Assembly: GCA_029718625.1 (NCBI GenBank)
Contig: CM056389.1
Location: 8,542,494 to 8,606,493, forward strand
Length of the DNA: 64,000 bases
Direction: 5' to 3'
DNA from: Synaphobranchus kaupii
Lineage: Eukaryota > Chordata > Actinopteri > Anguilliformes > Synaphobranchidae
In this document: piece after piece, positions 21,124 to 32,834 of the stretch
Position numbering within the stretch: the first letter of the stretch is position 1
How the letters are laid out: every line of letters begins with the position of its first letter
Program-made: the position numbers and the translations under genes
Notes under the pieces: generated by a model
What the model was told of the DNA's origin: nothing
The model's input: the letters and a program-made list of their open reading frames with translations, nothing else
Databases searched by the model: none

Positions 21124-21447
21124 GTGACCTGGAATTGCCTTTCACTGTAGGCCAGAAAAAATTGAACGAATAAACACATAACTATCTTAGAAGGTTTTGA
21201 TGTCTTGGCAATTTTCCTGCCTAGGGCATGTGACAGGCAATGACTGAGTATGATCCCTTATCCCCTTTGAGGGAGCATATTTGTGTCAACTTCGTCAAAA
21301 AGCTTTTGAGCGGGCGACTTTTTCACACGAACGGGGCCACTTAAATTCTCCGGATGAAACCCTTATTTCCAGGGTTTTGTTGAGGGGATTCAGGAGCACA
21401 CTTACCTGATAGAATAGAATATACTTAATTCCTTTGAGAGGAATAAA

Positions 21448-21520
21448 TGGTTCCACTGGGGATTGAACCCAGGACCTTCTGCGTGTAAAGCAGACGTGAT
21501 AACCACTACACTATGGAACC
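21448..21520 (-). tRNA. tRNA-Val-TAC: tRNA-Val-TAC (U12)
   Basis: Intact. Confidence 0.95.
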
Positions 21521-21970
21521 TTGGTGTGCTGTGCCCTCACAATGCAGAACTGTGGTATGTAGTGCTGGAGCGTTTGTGATTGCATTACTGCTATTTTGCA
21601 TCCTGCATTGACTTGCTATGCAAAGGTCAGGGGTCAAAGAGCAGTCGTTATGTTGAAGGGAACAGGCTAGTCCCCAGTAAGTGCAAGAAGTGCAGAAACG
21701 TGCCTATTGAACATTTAACTAAGTAATACAAACAAAAGCAAAGAACAACAGGTTCTGCAAACAGAAAAATAAGTTTATTAGAAGGCCCAGAGCTGCCTGG
21801 TGACATGACGAGGAAGTCTTTTCATGATGCATGTAAACGGCATAATAGGAATATGACCGTAACCAGGATTGTTATTCAGAATGTGGTTTCCATATTGCTG
21901 TCTCGTATTGTTTGGTATAGATTAATTGGTTTCTTTGTTTATTCTGGTTCTACGTGGGGTTGGTTGTGGT

Positions 21971-22052
21971 GCTGTGATGGCCGAGAGGTTAAGGCGTTGG
22001 ACTCGAAATCCAATGGGGTTTCCCCGCGCAGGTTCGAACCCTGCTCGCAGCG
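21971..22052 (+). tRNA. tRNA-Ser-CGA: tRNA-Ser-CGA (U13)
   Basis: Intact copy. Confidence 0.96.
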
Positions 22053-22640
22053 TAGGCTTTGATTTTCTAAGGGTGATTAATGCTATAAATCACGGTTGGG
22101 GAATCTTATCCGAAAACGGTGCGCGTTCGTTTTTGTTTTAGCCGAGCACTAAGACGCCTGATTCTACTTAGCAAGGTCTTGACCTACACATGGGTCTTCA
22201 TTCTTTGCCTTCTGCTGTCTTGACCACGATGCAAAGTTCATTCTACCACCAGAACAGATGGGCATCATGACTGGGAGTAGTAACCGAACTTCACCCTAGC
22301 TGTCCAGGAGAATGAGAAATTGTTGTTTGAATCTTGAAAACAAAATGGCAAAAGAAAGTGGCATATTGATTTACCTTTGCTGAGTGCAAAAATGGCTGCG
22401 CTGGCTGATCAAGTTTTTTGAATCAACTGCCTGCCCTGCAAAAATTCCTGCCAAGCGATTTGGTTTGCTCGCGTACACGTCATATCACGGGAGATAGTCC
22501 TGCTCTTCTCCAACATCCGTTTCATAGTGTCTCTAATAACGAGTCAGAGGGTTGGTGCTAATACCCTTGAAATGGCCACTTCCGAGACATGCACACCAGG
22601 GACATGAGGCAAGTTCAACGCGCTTACAAACACACACTAT

Positions 22641-22714
22641 CGTGCCTGGGTGGGCTTTAACCACCAGCCTTTCGGTTAACAGCCGAGAACGCTAACCGAT
22701 TGCGCCACAGTGAT
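22641..22714 (-). pseudogene. Decayed tRNA-Asn-GTT (U13)
   Basis: U1-type defects, plus gggctttaacc (one more T-loop change) and gcgttctcgg. Confidence 0.85.
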
Positions 22715-22797
22715 AAGGTCCTGTCCTCAACCTCAGTGTACGTTGGTGAACTTGTTTGGTTTGTTGTAATTCCGTAGAACTTTTGTCAAAAGACAGC

Positions 22798-22869
22798 CTC
22801 CCCGTCGGGGAATCGAACCCCGGTCTCCCGCGTGACAGGCGGGGATACTCACCACTATACTAACGAGGA
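22798..22869 (-). tRNA. tRNA-Asp-GTC: tRNA-Asp-GTC (U13)
   Basis: Intact. Confidence 0.97.
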
Positions 22870-23192
22870 GTGACCTGGTATTGCCTTTCACTGTAGGCCA
22901 GAAAAAATTGAACGAATAAACACATAACTATCTTAGAAGGTTTTGATGTCTTGGCAATTTTCCAGCCTAGGTCATGTGACAGGCAATGACTGAGTATGAT
23001 CCCTTCTCCCCTTTGAGGGTGCATATTTGAGTCAACTTCGTCAAAAAGCCTTTGAGTGGGCGACTTTTTCACACGAATGGGGGCTCTTAAAATCCCTGGA
23101 TGAAATCCTTATTTCAGGGTTTTGTTGAGGGGATACAAGAGCACACTTATCTGATAGAAAAGAATATACTTCATTTCTTTAAGAGGAATAAA

Positions 23193-23265
23193 TGTTTCCA
23201 CTGGGGATTGTACCCAGGACCTTCTGCGTGTAAAGCAGACATGATAACCACTACACTATGGAACC
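23193..23265 (-). pseudogene. Damaged tRNA-Val-TAC (U13)
   Basis: U1-type defects. Confidence 0.7.
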
Positions 23266-23715
23266 TTGCTGTGCTGTGCCCTCACAATGCAGAACTGTGG
23301 TATGTAGTGCTGGAGCGTTTGTGATTGCATTACTGCTATTTTGCATCCTGCATTGACTTGCTATGCAAAGGTCAGGGGTCAAAGAGCAGTCGTTATGTTG
23401 AAGGGAACAGGCTAGTCCCCAGTAAGTGCAAGAAGTGCAGAAACGTGCCTATTGAACATTTAACTAAGTAATACAAACAAAAGCAAAGAACAACAGGTTC
23501 TGCAAACAGAAAAATAAGTTTATTAGAAGGCCCAGAGCTGCCTGGTGACATGACGAGGAAGTCTTTTCATGATGCATGTAAACGGCATAATAGGAATATG
23601 ACCGTTACCAGGATTGGTATTCAGAATGTGGTTTCCATATTGCTGTCTCGTATTGTTTGGTATAGATTAATTGGTTTCTTTGTTTATTCTGGTTCTACGT
23701 GGGGTTGATTGAGGT

Positions 23716-23797
23716 GCTGTGATGGCCGAGAGGTTAAGTCGTTGGACTCGAAATCCAATGGGGTTTCCCCGCGCAGGTTCGAACCCTGCTCGCAGCG
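23716..23797 (+). tRNA. tRNA-Ser-CGA: tRNA-Ser-CGA, G24T variant (U14)
   Basis: The 3' side of the D-stem is gtc instead of ggc, giving a C:T mismatch in the middle of a three-pair stem. The anticodon is still CGA. Folding is probably weakened. Confidence 0.8.
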
Positions 23798-24287
23798 TAG
23801 GCTTTGATTTTCAACGGGGGATTAATGCTATAAATCACGGTTGAGGAATCTTATCCGAAAACGGTGCGCGTTCGTTTTTGTTTTAGCCGAGCACTAAGAC
23901 GCCTGATTCTACTTAGCAAGGTCTTGACCTACACATGGGTCTTCATTCTTTGCCTTCTGCTGTCTTGACCACGATGTGAAGTTCATTCTACCACCAGAAC
24001 AGATGGGCATCATGACTGGGAGTAGTAACCGAACTTCACCCTAGCTGTCCACGAGAATGAGAAATTGTTGTTTGAATCTTGAAAACAAAATGGCAAAAGA
24101 AAGTGGCATATTGATTTACCTTTGCTGAGTGCAAAAATGGCTGCGCTGGCTGGTCAGGGTGTTTAAATCAGTCAGTTGGTACCGTCATTCAAATCCTGCT
24201 CTTCTTTATGCTCCGTGCAAGACAATGCTTGTCAACCAGTAAGTATCTGTTCATTACCAAAAACCTTTAAAGGATTTACCGGATGTG

Positions 24288-24369
24288 CGCTGCGAGCAGG
24301 GTTCGAACCTGCGCGGGGAAACCCCATTGGATTTCAAGTCCAACGCCTTAACCACTCGGCCATCGCAGC
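24288..24369 (-). tRNA. tRNA-Ser-TGA: tRNA-Ser-TGA (U14)
   Basis: Intact. Confidence 0.96.
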
Positions 24370-24618
24370 TCTACATTACTGAGGACAGCCCAAAAAAGAG
24401 AAACATAAGACCATAAACACATGACCTAAAACCACAAAAATGCCATGACCTAGTCCATATACAGGTATACTGTGTCTAGTGACAACGGAGCTTAGAGTGT
24501 TGTTCAACCTGTTGATCTGATCTAGTCTACCTTGCTAGTCTAGCTTAAACAAGTAAGAGTCTAGATATTGAGGCAACTATTTATGGTGACAGCCAGAGTA
24601 TGAAAATTAACACCTGCC

Positions 24619-24635
24619 ACCGGCCAAATGCCGGT
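24619..24635. other. Perfect 6-bp hairpin in B block (U14)
   Basis: accggc and gccggt flank a 5-nt loop. Most B units have accagc here and so one mismatch; U14, U18, U27, U29 and U33 (all B1) have the perfect form together with ggttggcaag nearby. Confidence 0.7.
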
Positions 24636-24716
24636 CCAATTTTGATTGTGGTTGGCAAGATTTTCTACTTTAGCAACCACCATGGCAGGGAGTTCTTACT
24701 TGCAATTGTTGTCTTT

Positions 24717-24745
24717 GGATACTCACCACTATACTATAACGAGGA
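24717..24745 (-). pseudogene. tRNA-Asp 5' stump (U14)
   Basis: 29-bp B1 form. Confidence 0.9.
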
Positions 24746-25069
24746 GTGACCTGGAATTGCCTTTCACTGTAGGCCAGAAAAAATTGAACGAATAAACACA
24801 TAACTATCTTAGAAGGTTTTGATGTCTTGGAAATTTTCCTGCCTAGGGCATGTGACAGGCAATGACTGAGTATGATCCCTTATCCCCTTTGAGGGAGCAT
24901 ATTTGAGTCAACTTCGTCAAAAAGCTTTTGAGCGGGCGACTTTTTCACACGAACGGGGCCACTTAAATTCTCCGGATGAAACCCTTATTTCCAGGGTTTT
25001 GTTGAAGGGATTCAGGAGCACACTTACCTGATAGAATAGAATATACTTAATTCCTTTGAGAGGAATAAA

Positions 25070-25142
25070 TGGTTCCACTGGGGATTGAACCCAGGACCTT
25101 CTGCGTGTAAAGCAGACGTGATAACCACTACACTATGGAACC
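25070..25142 (-). tRNA. tRNA-Val-TAC: tRNA-Val-TAC (U14)
   Basis: Intact. Confidence 0.95.
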
Positions 25143-25592
25143 TTGCTGTGCTGTGCCCTCACAATGCAGAACTGTGGTATGTAGTGCTGGAGCGTTTGTG
25201 ATTGCATTACTGCTATTTTGCATCCTGCATTGACTTGCTATGCAAAGGTCAGGGGTCAAAGAGCAGTCGTTATGTTGAAGGGAACAGGCTAGTCCCCAGT
25301 AAGTGCAAGAAGTGCAGAAACGTGCCTATTGAACATTTAACTAAGTAATACAAACAAAAGCAAAGAACAACAGGTTCTGCAAACAGAAAAATAAGTTTAT
25401 TAGAAGGCCCAGAGCTGCCTGGTGACATGACGAGGAAGTCTTTTCATGATGCATGTAAACGGCATAATAGGAATATGACCGTAACCAGGATTGTTATTCA
25501 GAATGTGGTTTCCATATTGCTGTCTCGTATTGTTTGGTATAGATTAATTGGTTTCTTTGTTTATTCTGGTTCTACGTGGGGTTGGTTGTGGT

Positions 25593-25674
25593 GCTGTGAT
25601 GGCCGAGAGGTTAAGGCGTTGGACTCGAAATCCAATGGGGTTTCCCCGCGCAGGTTCGAACCCTGCTCGCAGCG
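25593..25674 (+). tRNA. tRNA-Ser-CGA: tRNA-Ser-CGA (U15)
   Basis: Intact copy. Confidence 0.96.
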
Positions 25675-26262
25675 TAGGCTTTGATTTTCAAAGGGTGATT
25701 AATGCTATAAATCACGGTTGGGGAATCTTATCCGAAAACGGTGCACGTTCGTTTTTGTTTTAGCCGAGCACTAAGACGCCTGATTCTACTTAGCAAGGTC
25801 TTGACCTACACATGGGTCTTCATTCTTTGCCTTCTGCTGTCTTGACCACGATGCAAAGTTCATTCTACCACCAGAACAGATGGGCATCATGACTGGGAGT
25901 AGTAACCGAACTTCACCCTAGCTGTCCAGGAGAATGAGAAATTGTTGTTTGAATCTTGAAAACAAAATGGCAAAAGAAAGTGGCATATTGATTTACCTTT
26001 GCTGAGTGCAAAAATGGCTGCGCTGGCTGATCAAGTTTTTTGAATCAACTGCCTGCCCTGCAAAAATTCCTGCCAAGCGATTTGGTTTGCTCGCGTACAC
26101 GTCATATCACGGGAGATAGTCCTGCTCTTCTCCAACATCCGTTTCATAGTGTCTCTAATAACGAGTCAGAGGGTTGGTGCTAATACCCTTGAAATGGCCA
26201 CTTCCGAGACATGCACACCGGGGACATGAGGCAAGTTCAACGCGCTTACAAACACACACTAT

Positions 26263-26336
26263 CGTGTCTGGGTGGGCTCTAACCACCAGCCTTTCGGTTA
26301 ACAGCCGAGAGCGCTAACCGATTGCGCCACAGTGAT
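26263..26336 (-). pseudogene. Decayed tRNA-Asn-GTT (U15)
   Basis: U1-type defects plus one change in the 3' acceptor strand (cgtgtctggg). Confidence 0.85.
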
Positions 26337-26419
26337 AATGTCCTGTCCTCAAACTCAGTGTACGTTGGTGAACTTGTTTGGTTTGTTGTAATTCCGTAGA
26401 ACTTTTGTCAAAAGACAGC

Positions 26420-26491
26420 CTCCCCGTCGGGGAATCGAACCCCGGTCTCCCGCGTGACAGGCGGGGATACTCACCACTATACTAACGAGGA
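26420..26491 (-). tRNA. tRNA-Asp-GTC: tRNA-Asp-GTC (U15)
   Basis: Intact. Confidence 0.97.
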
Positions 26492-26814
26492 GTGACCTGG
26501 TATTGCCTTTCACTGTAGGCCAGAAAAAATTGAACGAATAAACACATAACTATCTTAGAAGGTTTTGATGTCTTGGCAATTTTCCAGCCTAGGTCATGTG
26601 ACAGGCAATGACTGAGTATGATCCCTTCTCCCCTTTGAGGGTGCATATTTGAGTCAACTTCGTCAAAAAGCCTTTGAGTGGGCGACTGTTTCACACGAAT
26701 GGGGGCTCTTAAAATCCCTGGATGAAATCCTTATTTCAGGGTTTTGTTGAGGGGATTCAAGAGCACACTTATCTGATAGAAAAGAATATACTTAATTTCT
26801 TTAAGAGGAATAAA

Positions 26815-26887
26815 TGTTTCCACTGGGGATTGTACCCAGGACCTTCTGTGTGTAAAGCAGACATGATAACCACTACACTATGGAACC
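26815..26887 (-). pseudogene. Damaged tRNA-Val-TAC (U15)
   Basis: U1-type defects plus a mismatch in the anticodon stem (ttctgtgtgtaaag on the plus strand). Confidence 0.75.
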
Positions 26888-27337
26888 TTGCTGTGCTGTG
26901 CCCTCACAATGCAGAACTGTGGTATGTAGTGCTGGAGCGTTTGTGATTGCATTACTGCTATTTTGCATCCTGCATTGACTTGCTATGCAAAGGTCAGGGG
27001 TCAAAGAGCAGTCGTTATGTTGAAGGGAACAGGCTAGTCCCCAGTAAGTGCAAGAAGTGCAGAAACGTGCCTATTGAACATTTAACTAAGTAATACAAAC
27101 AAAAGCAAAGAACAACAGGTTCTGCAAACAGAAAAATAAGTTTATTAGAAGGCCCAGAGCTGCCTGGTGACATGACGAGGAAGTCTTTTCATGATGCATG
27201 TAAACGGCATAATAGGAATATGACCGTTACCAGGATTGTTATTCAGAATGTGGTTTCCATATTGCTGTCTCGTATTGTTTGGTATAGATTAATTGGTTTC
27301 TTTGTTTATTCTGGTTCTACGTGGGGTTGGTTGTGGT

Positions 27338-27419
27338 GCTGTGATGGCCGAGAGGTTAAGTCATTGGACTTGAAATCCAATGGGGTTTCCCCGCGCAGGT
27401 TCGAACCCTGCTCGCAGCG
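27338..27419 (+). tRNA. tRNA-Ser with switched anticodon TGA at the Ser-CGA locus (U16)
   Basis: The locus reads gttaagtcattggacttg where other units read gttaaggcgttggactcg. The anticodon is therefore TGA. Two other changes accompany it: G24T (D-stem mismatch, also in U14 and U18) and G26A. The acceptor stem keeps the Ser-CGA form gctgtga and the D-loop keeps gagagg, so this is not a copy of the inverted Ser-TGA gene. It could be an anticodon-shifted gene or a decaying copy; the D-stem mismatch favours reduced function. Confidence 0.75.
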
Positions 27420-27909
27420 TAGGCTTTGATTTTCAACGGGGGATTAATGCTATAAATCACGGTTGAGGAATCTTATCCGAAAACGGTGCGCGTTCGTTTT
27501 TGTTTTAGCCGAGCACTAAGACGCCTGATTCTACTTAGCAAGGTCTTGACCTACACATGGGTCTTCATTCTTTGCCTTCTGCTGTCTTGACCACGATGTG
27601 AAGTTCATTCTACCACCAGAACAGATGGGCATCATGACTGGGAGTAGTAACCGAACTTCACCCTAGCTGTCCACGAGAATGAGAAATTGTTGTTTGAATC
27701 TTGAAAACAAAATGGCAAAAGAAAGTGGCATATTGATTTACCTTTGCTGAGTGCAAAAATGGCTGCGCTGGCTGGTCAGGGTGTTTAAATCAGTCAGTTG
27801 GTACCGTCATTCAAATCCTGCTCTTCTTTATGCTCCGTGCAAGACAATGCTTGTCAACCAGTAAGTATCTGTTCATTACCAAAAACCTTTAAAGGATTTA
27901 CCGGATGTG

Positions 27910-27991
27910 CGCTGCGAGCAGGGTTCGAACCTGCGCGGGGAAACCCCATTGGATTTCAAGTCCAACGCCTTAACCACTCGGCCATCGCAGC
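27910..27991 (-). tRNA. tRNA-Ser-TGA: tRNA-Ser-TGA (U16)
   Basis: Intact. Confidence 0.96.
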
Positions 27992-28338
27992 TCTACATTA
28001 CTGGGGACAGCCCAAAAAAGAGAAACATAAGACCATAAACACATGACCTAAAACCACAAAAATGCCATGACCTAGTCCATATACAGGTATACTGTGTCTA
28101 GTGACAACGGAGCTTAGAGTGTTGTTCAACCTGTTGATCTGATCTAGTCTAGCTTGCTAGTCTAGCTTAAACAAGTAAGAGTCTAGATATTGAGGCAACT
28201 ATTTATGGTGACAGCCAGAGTATGAAAATTAACACCTGCCACCAGCCAAATGCCGGTCCAATTTTGATTGTGGTTGGTAAGATTTTCTACTTTAGCAACC
28301 ACCATGGCAGGGAGTTCTTACTTGCAATTGTTGTCTTT

Positions 28339-28365
28339 GGATACTCACCACTATACTAACGAGGA
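28339..28365 (-). pseudogene. tRNA-Asp 5' stump (U16)
   Basis: 27-bp B2 form. Confidence 0.9.
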
Positions 28366-28689
28366 GTGACCTGGAATTGCCTTTCACTGTAGGCCAGAAA
28401 AAATTGAACGAATAAACACATAACTATCTTAGAAGGTTTTGATGTCTTGGCAATTTTCCTGCCTAGGGCATGTGACAGGCAATGACTGAGTATGATCCCT
28501 TATCCCCTTTGAGGGAGCATATTTGTGTCAACTTCGTCAAAAAGCTTTTGAGCGGGCGACTTTTTCACACGAACGGGGCCACTTAAATTCTCCGGATGAA
28601 ACCCTTATTTCCAGGGTTTTGTTGAGGGGATTCAGGAGCACACTTACCTGATAGAATAGAATATACTTAATTCCTTTGAGAGGAATAAA

Positions 28690-28762
28690 TGGTTCCACTG
28701 GGGATTGAACCCAGGACCTTCTGCGTGTAAAGCAGACGTGATAACCACTACACTATGGAACC
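28690..28762 (-). tRNA. tRNA-Val-TAC: tRNA-Val-TAC (U16)
   Basis: Intact. Confidence 0.95.
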
Positions 28763-29212
28763 TTGGTGTGCTGTGCCCTCACAATGCAGAACTGTGGTAT
28801 GTAGTGCTGGAGCGTTTGTGATTGCATTACTGCTATTTTGCATCCTGCATTGACTTGCTATGCAAAGGTCAGGGGTCAAAGAGCAGTCGTTATGTTGAAG
28901 GGAACAGGCTAGTCCCCAGTAAGTGCAAGAAGTGCAGAAACGTGCCTATTGAACATTTAACTAAGTAATACAAACAAAAGCAAAGAACAACAGGTTCTGC
29001 AAACAGAAAAATAAGTTTATTAGAAGGCCCAGAGCTGCCTGGTGACATGACGAGGAAGTCTTTTCATGATGCATGTAAACGGCATAATAGGAATATGACC
29101 GTAACCAGGATTGTTATTCAGAATGTGGTTTCCATATTGCTGTCTCGTATTGTTTGGTATAGATTAATTGGTTTCTTTGTTTATTCTGGTTCTACGTGGG
29201 GTTGGTTGTGGT

Positions 29213-29294
29213 GCTGTGATGGCCGAGAGGTTAAGGCGTTGGACTCGAAATCCAATGGGGTTTCCCCGCGCAGGTTCGAACCCTGCTTGCAGCG
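29213..29294 (+). tRNA. tRNA-Ser-CGA: tRNA-Ser-CGA (U17)
   Basis: One change in the 3' acceptor strand (ctgcttgcagcg) gives a G6:T67 wobble; otherwise intact. Confidence 0.93.
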
Positions 29295-29882
29295 TAGGCT
29301 TTGATTTTCTAAGGGTGATTAATGCTATAAATCACGGTTGGGGAATCTTATCCGAAAACGGTGCGCGTTCGTTTTTGTTTTAGCCGAGCACTAAGACGCC
29401 TGATTCTACTTAGCAAGGTCTTGACCTACACATGGGTCTTCATTCTTTGCCTTCTGCTGTCTTGACCACGATGCAAAGTTCATTCTACCACCAGAACAGA
29501 TGGGCATCATGACTGGGAGTAGTAACCGAACTTCACCCTAGCTGTCCAGGAGAATGAGAAATTGTTGTTTGAATCTTGAAAACAAAATGGCAAAAGAAAG
29601 TGGCATATTGATTTACCTTTGCTGAGTGCAAAAATGGCTGCGCTGGCTGATCAAGTTTTTTGAATCAACTGCCTGCCCTGCAAAAATTCCTGCCAAGCGA
29701 TTTGGTTTGCTCGCGTACACGTCATATCACGGGAGATAGTCCTGCTCTTCTCCAACATCCGTTTCATAGTGTCTCTAATAACGAGTCAGAGGGTTGGTGC
29801 TAATACCCTTGAAATGGCCACTTCCGAGACATGCACACCAGGGACATGAGGCAAGTTCAACGCGCTTACAAACACACACTAT

Positions 29883-29956
29883 CGTGCCTGGGTGGGCTCT
29901 AACCACCAGCCTTTCGGTTAACAGCCGAGAGCGCTAACCGATTGCGCCACAGTGAT
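29883..29956 (-). pseudogene. Decayed tRNA-Asn-GTT (U17)
   Basis: U1-type defects. Confidence 0.85.
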
Positions 29957-30039
29957 AAGGTCCTGTCCTCAACCTCAGTGTACGTTGGTGAACTTGTTTG
30001 GTTTGTTGTAATTCCGTAGAACTTTTGTCAAAAGACAGC

Positions 30040-30111
30040 CTCCCCGTCGGGGAATCGAACCCCTGTCTCCCGCGTGACAGGCGGGGATACTCACCACTAT
30101 ACTAACGAGGA
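30040..30111 (-). tRNA. tRNA-Asp-GTC: tRNA-Asp-GTC (U17)
   Basis: One change just before the T-stem (cccctgtctcc on the plus strand), which replaces the C expected to pair with position 15. Stems are otherwise intact. Confidence 0.92.
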
Positions 30112-30434
30112 GTGACCTGGTATTGCCTTTCACTGTAGGCCAGAAAAAATTGAACGAATAAACACATAACTATCTTAGAAGGTTTTGATGTCTTGGCAAT
30201 TTTCCAGCCTAGGTCATGTGACAGGCAATGACTGAGTATGATCCCTTCTCCCCTTTGAGGGTGCATATTTGAGTCAACTTCGTCAAAAAGCCTTTGAGTG
30301 GGCGACTTTTTCACACGAATGGGGGCTCTTAAAATCCCTGGATGAAATCCTTATTTCAGGGTTTTGTTGAGGGGATACAAGAGCACACTTATCTGATAGA
30401 AAAGAATATACTTCATTTCTTTAAGAGGAATAAA

Positions 30435-30507
30435 TGTTTCCACTGGGGATTGTACCCAGGACCTTCTGCGTGTAAAGCAGACATGATAACCACTACACTA
30501 TGGAACC
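30435..30507 (-). pseudogene. Damaged tRNA-Val-TAC (U17)
   Basis: U1-type defects. Confidence 0.7.
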
Positions 30508-30957
30508 TTGCTGTGCTGTGCCCTCACAATGCAGAACTGTGGTATGTAGTGCTGGAGCGTTTGTGATTGCATTACTGCTATTTTGCATCCTGCATTGACT
30601 TGCTATGCAAAGGTCAGGGGTCAAAGAGCAGTCGTTATGTTGAAGGGAACAGGCTAGTCCCCAGTAAGTGCAAGAAGTGCAGAAACGTGCCTATTGAACA
30701 TTTAACTAAGTAATACAAACAAAAGCAAAGAACAACAGGTTCTGCAAACAGAAAAATAAGTTTATTAGAAGGCCCAGAGCTGCCTGGTGACATGACGAGG
30801 AAGTCTTTTCATGATGCATGTAAACGGCATAATAGGAATATGACCGTTACCAGGATTGGTATTCAGAATGTGGTTTCCATATTGCTGTCTCGTATTGTTT
30901 GGTATAGATTAATTGGTTTCTTTGTTTATTCTGGTTCTACGTGGGGTTGATTGTGGT

Positions 30958-31039
30958 GCTGTGATGGCCGAGAGGTTAAGTCGTTGGACTCGAAATCCAA
31001 TGGGGTTTCCCCGCGCAGGTTCGAACCCTGCTCGCAGCG
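30958..31039 (+). tRNA. tRNA-Ser-CGA: tRNA-Ser-CGA, G24T variant (U18)
   Basis: Same D-stem mismatch as U14, anticodon CGA. Confidence 0.8.
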
Positions 31040-31529
31040 TAGGCTTTGATTTTCAACGGGGGATTAATGCTATAAATCACGGTTGAGGAATCTTATCCGA
31101 AAACGGTGCGCGTTCGTTTTTGTTTTAGCCGAGCACTAAGACGCCTGATTCTACTTAGCAAGGTCTTGACCTACACATGGGTCTTCATTCTTTGCCTTCT
31201 GCTGTCTTGACCACGATGTGAAGTTCATTCTACCACCAGAACAGATGGGCATCATGACTGGGAGTAGTAACCGAACTTCACCCTAGCTGTCCACGAGAAT
31301 GAGAAATTGTTGTTTGAATCTTGAAAACAAAATGGCAAAAGAAAGTGGCATATTGATTTACCTTTGCTGAGTGCAAAAATGGCTGCGCTGGCTGGTCAGG
31401 GTGTTTAAATCAGTCAGTTGGTACCGTCATTCAAATCCTGCTCTTCTTTATGCTCCGTGCAAGACAATGCTTGTCAACCAGTAAGTATCTGTTCATTACC
31501 AAAAACCTTTAAAGGATTTACCGGATGTG

Positions 31530-31611
31530 CGCTGCGAGCAGGGTTCGAACCTGCGCGGGGAAACCCTATTGGATTTCAAGTCCAACGCCTTGACCACTCG
31601 GCCATCGCAGC
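31530..31611 (-). tRNA. tRNA-Ser-TGA: tRNA-Ser-TGA variant (U18)
   Basis: Two changes: one in the variable arm (ccctattgg on the plus strand) and one in the D-loop (gccttgaccac). The anticodon and T-arm are intact. Confidence 0.88.
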
Positions 31612-31958
31612 TCTACATTACTGAGGACAGCCCAAAAAAGAGAAACATAAGACCATAAACACATGACCTAAAACCACAAAAATGCCATGACCTAGTCCAT
31701 ATACAGGTATACTGTGTCTAGTGACAACGGAGCTTAGAGTGTTGTTCAACCTGTTGATCTGATCTAGTCTAGCTTGCTAGTCTAGCTTAAACAAGTAAGA
31801 GTCTAGATATTGAGGCAACTATTTATGGTGACAGCCAGAGTATGAAAATTAACACCTGCCACCGGCCAAATGCCGGTCCAATTTTGATTGTGGTTGGCAA
31901 GATTTTCTACTTTAGCAACCACCATGGCAGGGAGTTCTTACTTGCAATTGTTGTCTTT

Positions 31959-31987
31959 GGATACTCACCACTATACTATAACGAGGA
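31959..31987 (-). pseudogene. tRNA-Asp 5' stump (U18)
   Basis: 29-bp B1 form. Confidence 0.9.
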
Positions 31988-32311
31988 GTGACCTGGAATT
32001 GCCTTTCACTGTAGGCCAGAAAAAATTGAACGAATAAACACATAACTATCTTAGAAGGTTTTGATGTCTTGGAAATTTTCCTGCCTAGGGCATGTGACAG
32101 GCAATGACTGAGTATGATCCCTTATCCCCTTTGAGGGAGCATATTTGAGTCAACTTCGTCAAAAAGCTTTTGAGCGGGCGACTTTTTCACACGAACGGGG
32201 CCACTTAAATTCTCCGGATGAAACCCTTATTTCCAGGGTTTTGTTGAAGGGATTCAGTAGCACACTTACCTGATAGAATAGAATATACTTAATTCCTTTG
32301 AGAGGAATAAA

Positions 32312-32384
32312 TGGTTCCACTGGGGATTGAACCCAGGACCTTCTGCGTGTAAAGCAGACGTGATAACCACTACACTATGGAACC
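32312..32384 (-). tRNA. tRNA-Val-TAC: tRNA-Val-TAC (U18)
   Basis: Intact. Confidence 0.95.
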
Positions 32385-32834
32385 TTGCTGTGCTGTGCCC
32401 TCACAATGCAGAACTGTGGTATGTAGTGCTGGAGCGTTTGTGATTGCATTACTGCTATTTTGCATCCTGCATTGACTTGCTATGCAAAGGTCAGGGGTCA
32501 AAGAGCAGTCGTTATGTTGAAGGGAACAGGCTAGTCCCCAGTAAGTGCAAGAAGTGCAGAAACGTGCCTATTGAACATTTAACTAAGTAATACAAACAAA
32601 AGCAAAGAACAACAGGTTCTGCAAACAGAAAAATAAGTTTATTAGAAGGCCCAGAGCTGCCTGGTGACATGACGAGGAAGTCTTTTCATGATGCATGTAA
32701 ACGGCATAATAGGAATATGACCGTTACCAGGATTGTTATTCAGAATGTGGTTTCCATATTGCTGTCTCGTATTGTTTGGTATAGATTAATTGGTTTCTTT
32801 GTTTATTCTGGTTCTACGTGGGGTTGGTTGTGGT

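Larger units (their letters stand above)
19851..21725 (+). repeat. U12, type B2 unit with A-to-B flank switch
   Basis: 1,875 bp. The Ser flank is A-type to about 20230 (caaagggtg, ggttgggg) and B-type from about 20356 (gatgtgaag, tccacgag). Confidence 0.95.
21726..23470 (+). repeat. U13, type A* unit
   Basis: 1,745 bp. The A* marker is gattttctaaggg after Ser (also in U17, U20, U27 and U32). Shares acaccagggac and ggggatacaag with U17, 7,242 bp away. Confidence 0.95.
23471..25347 (+). repeat. U14, type B1 unit
   Basis: 1,877 bp. Shares accgttacc, ggtattcag, the Ser G24T change and the ccaccggcc hairpin with U18. Confidence 0.95.
25348..27092 (+). repeat. U15, type A unit
   Basis: 1,745 bp. 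Carries gcgactgtttc and cttaatttc in the Asp-Val spacer, shared with U24. Confidence 0.95.
27093..28967 (+). repeat. U16, type B2 unit
   Basis: 1,875 bp. Ser locus on the plus strand has a TGA anticodon. Shares accgttacc with U14, U18 and U19. Confidence 0.95.
28968..30712 (+). repeat. U17, type A* unit
   Basis: 1,745 bp, the tetramer-spaced partner of U13. Confidence 0.95.
30713..32589 (+). repeat. U18, type B1 unit
   Basis: 1,877 bp, the tetramer-spaced partner of U14. It is followed directly by another B unit, so the A unit expected here is missing. Confidence 0.95.
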
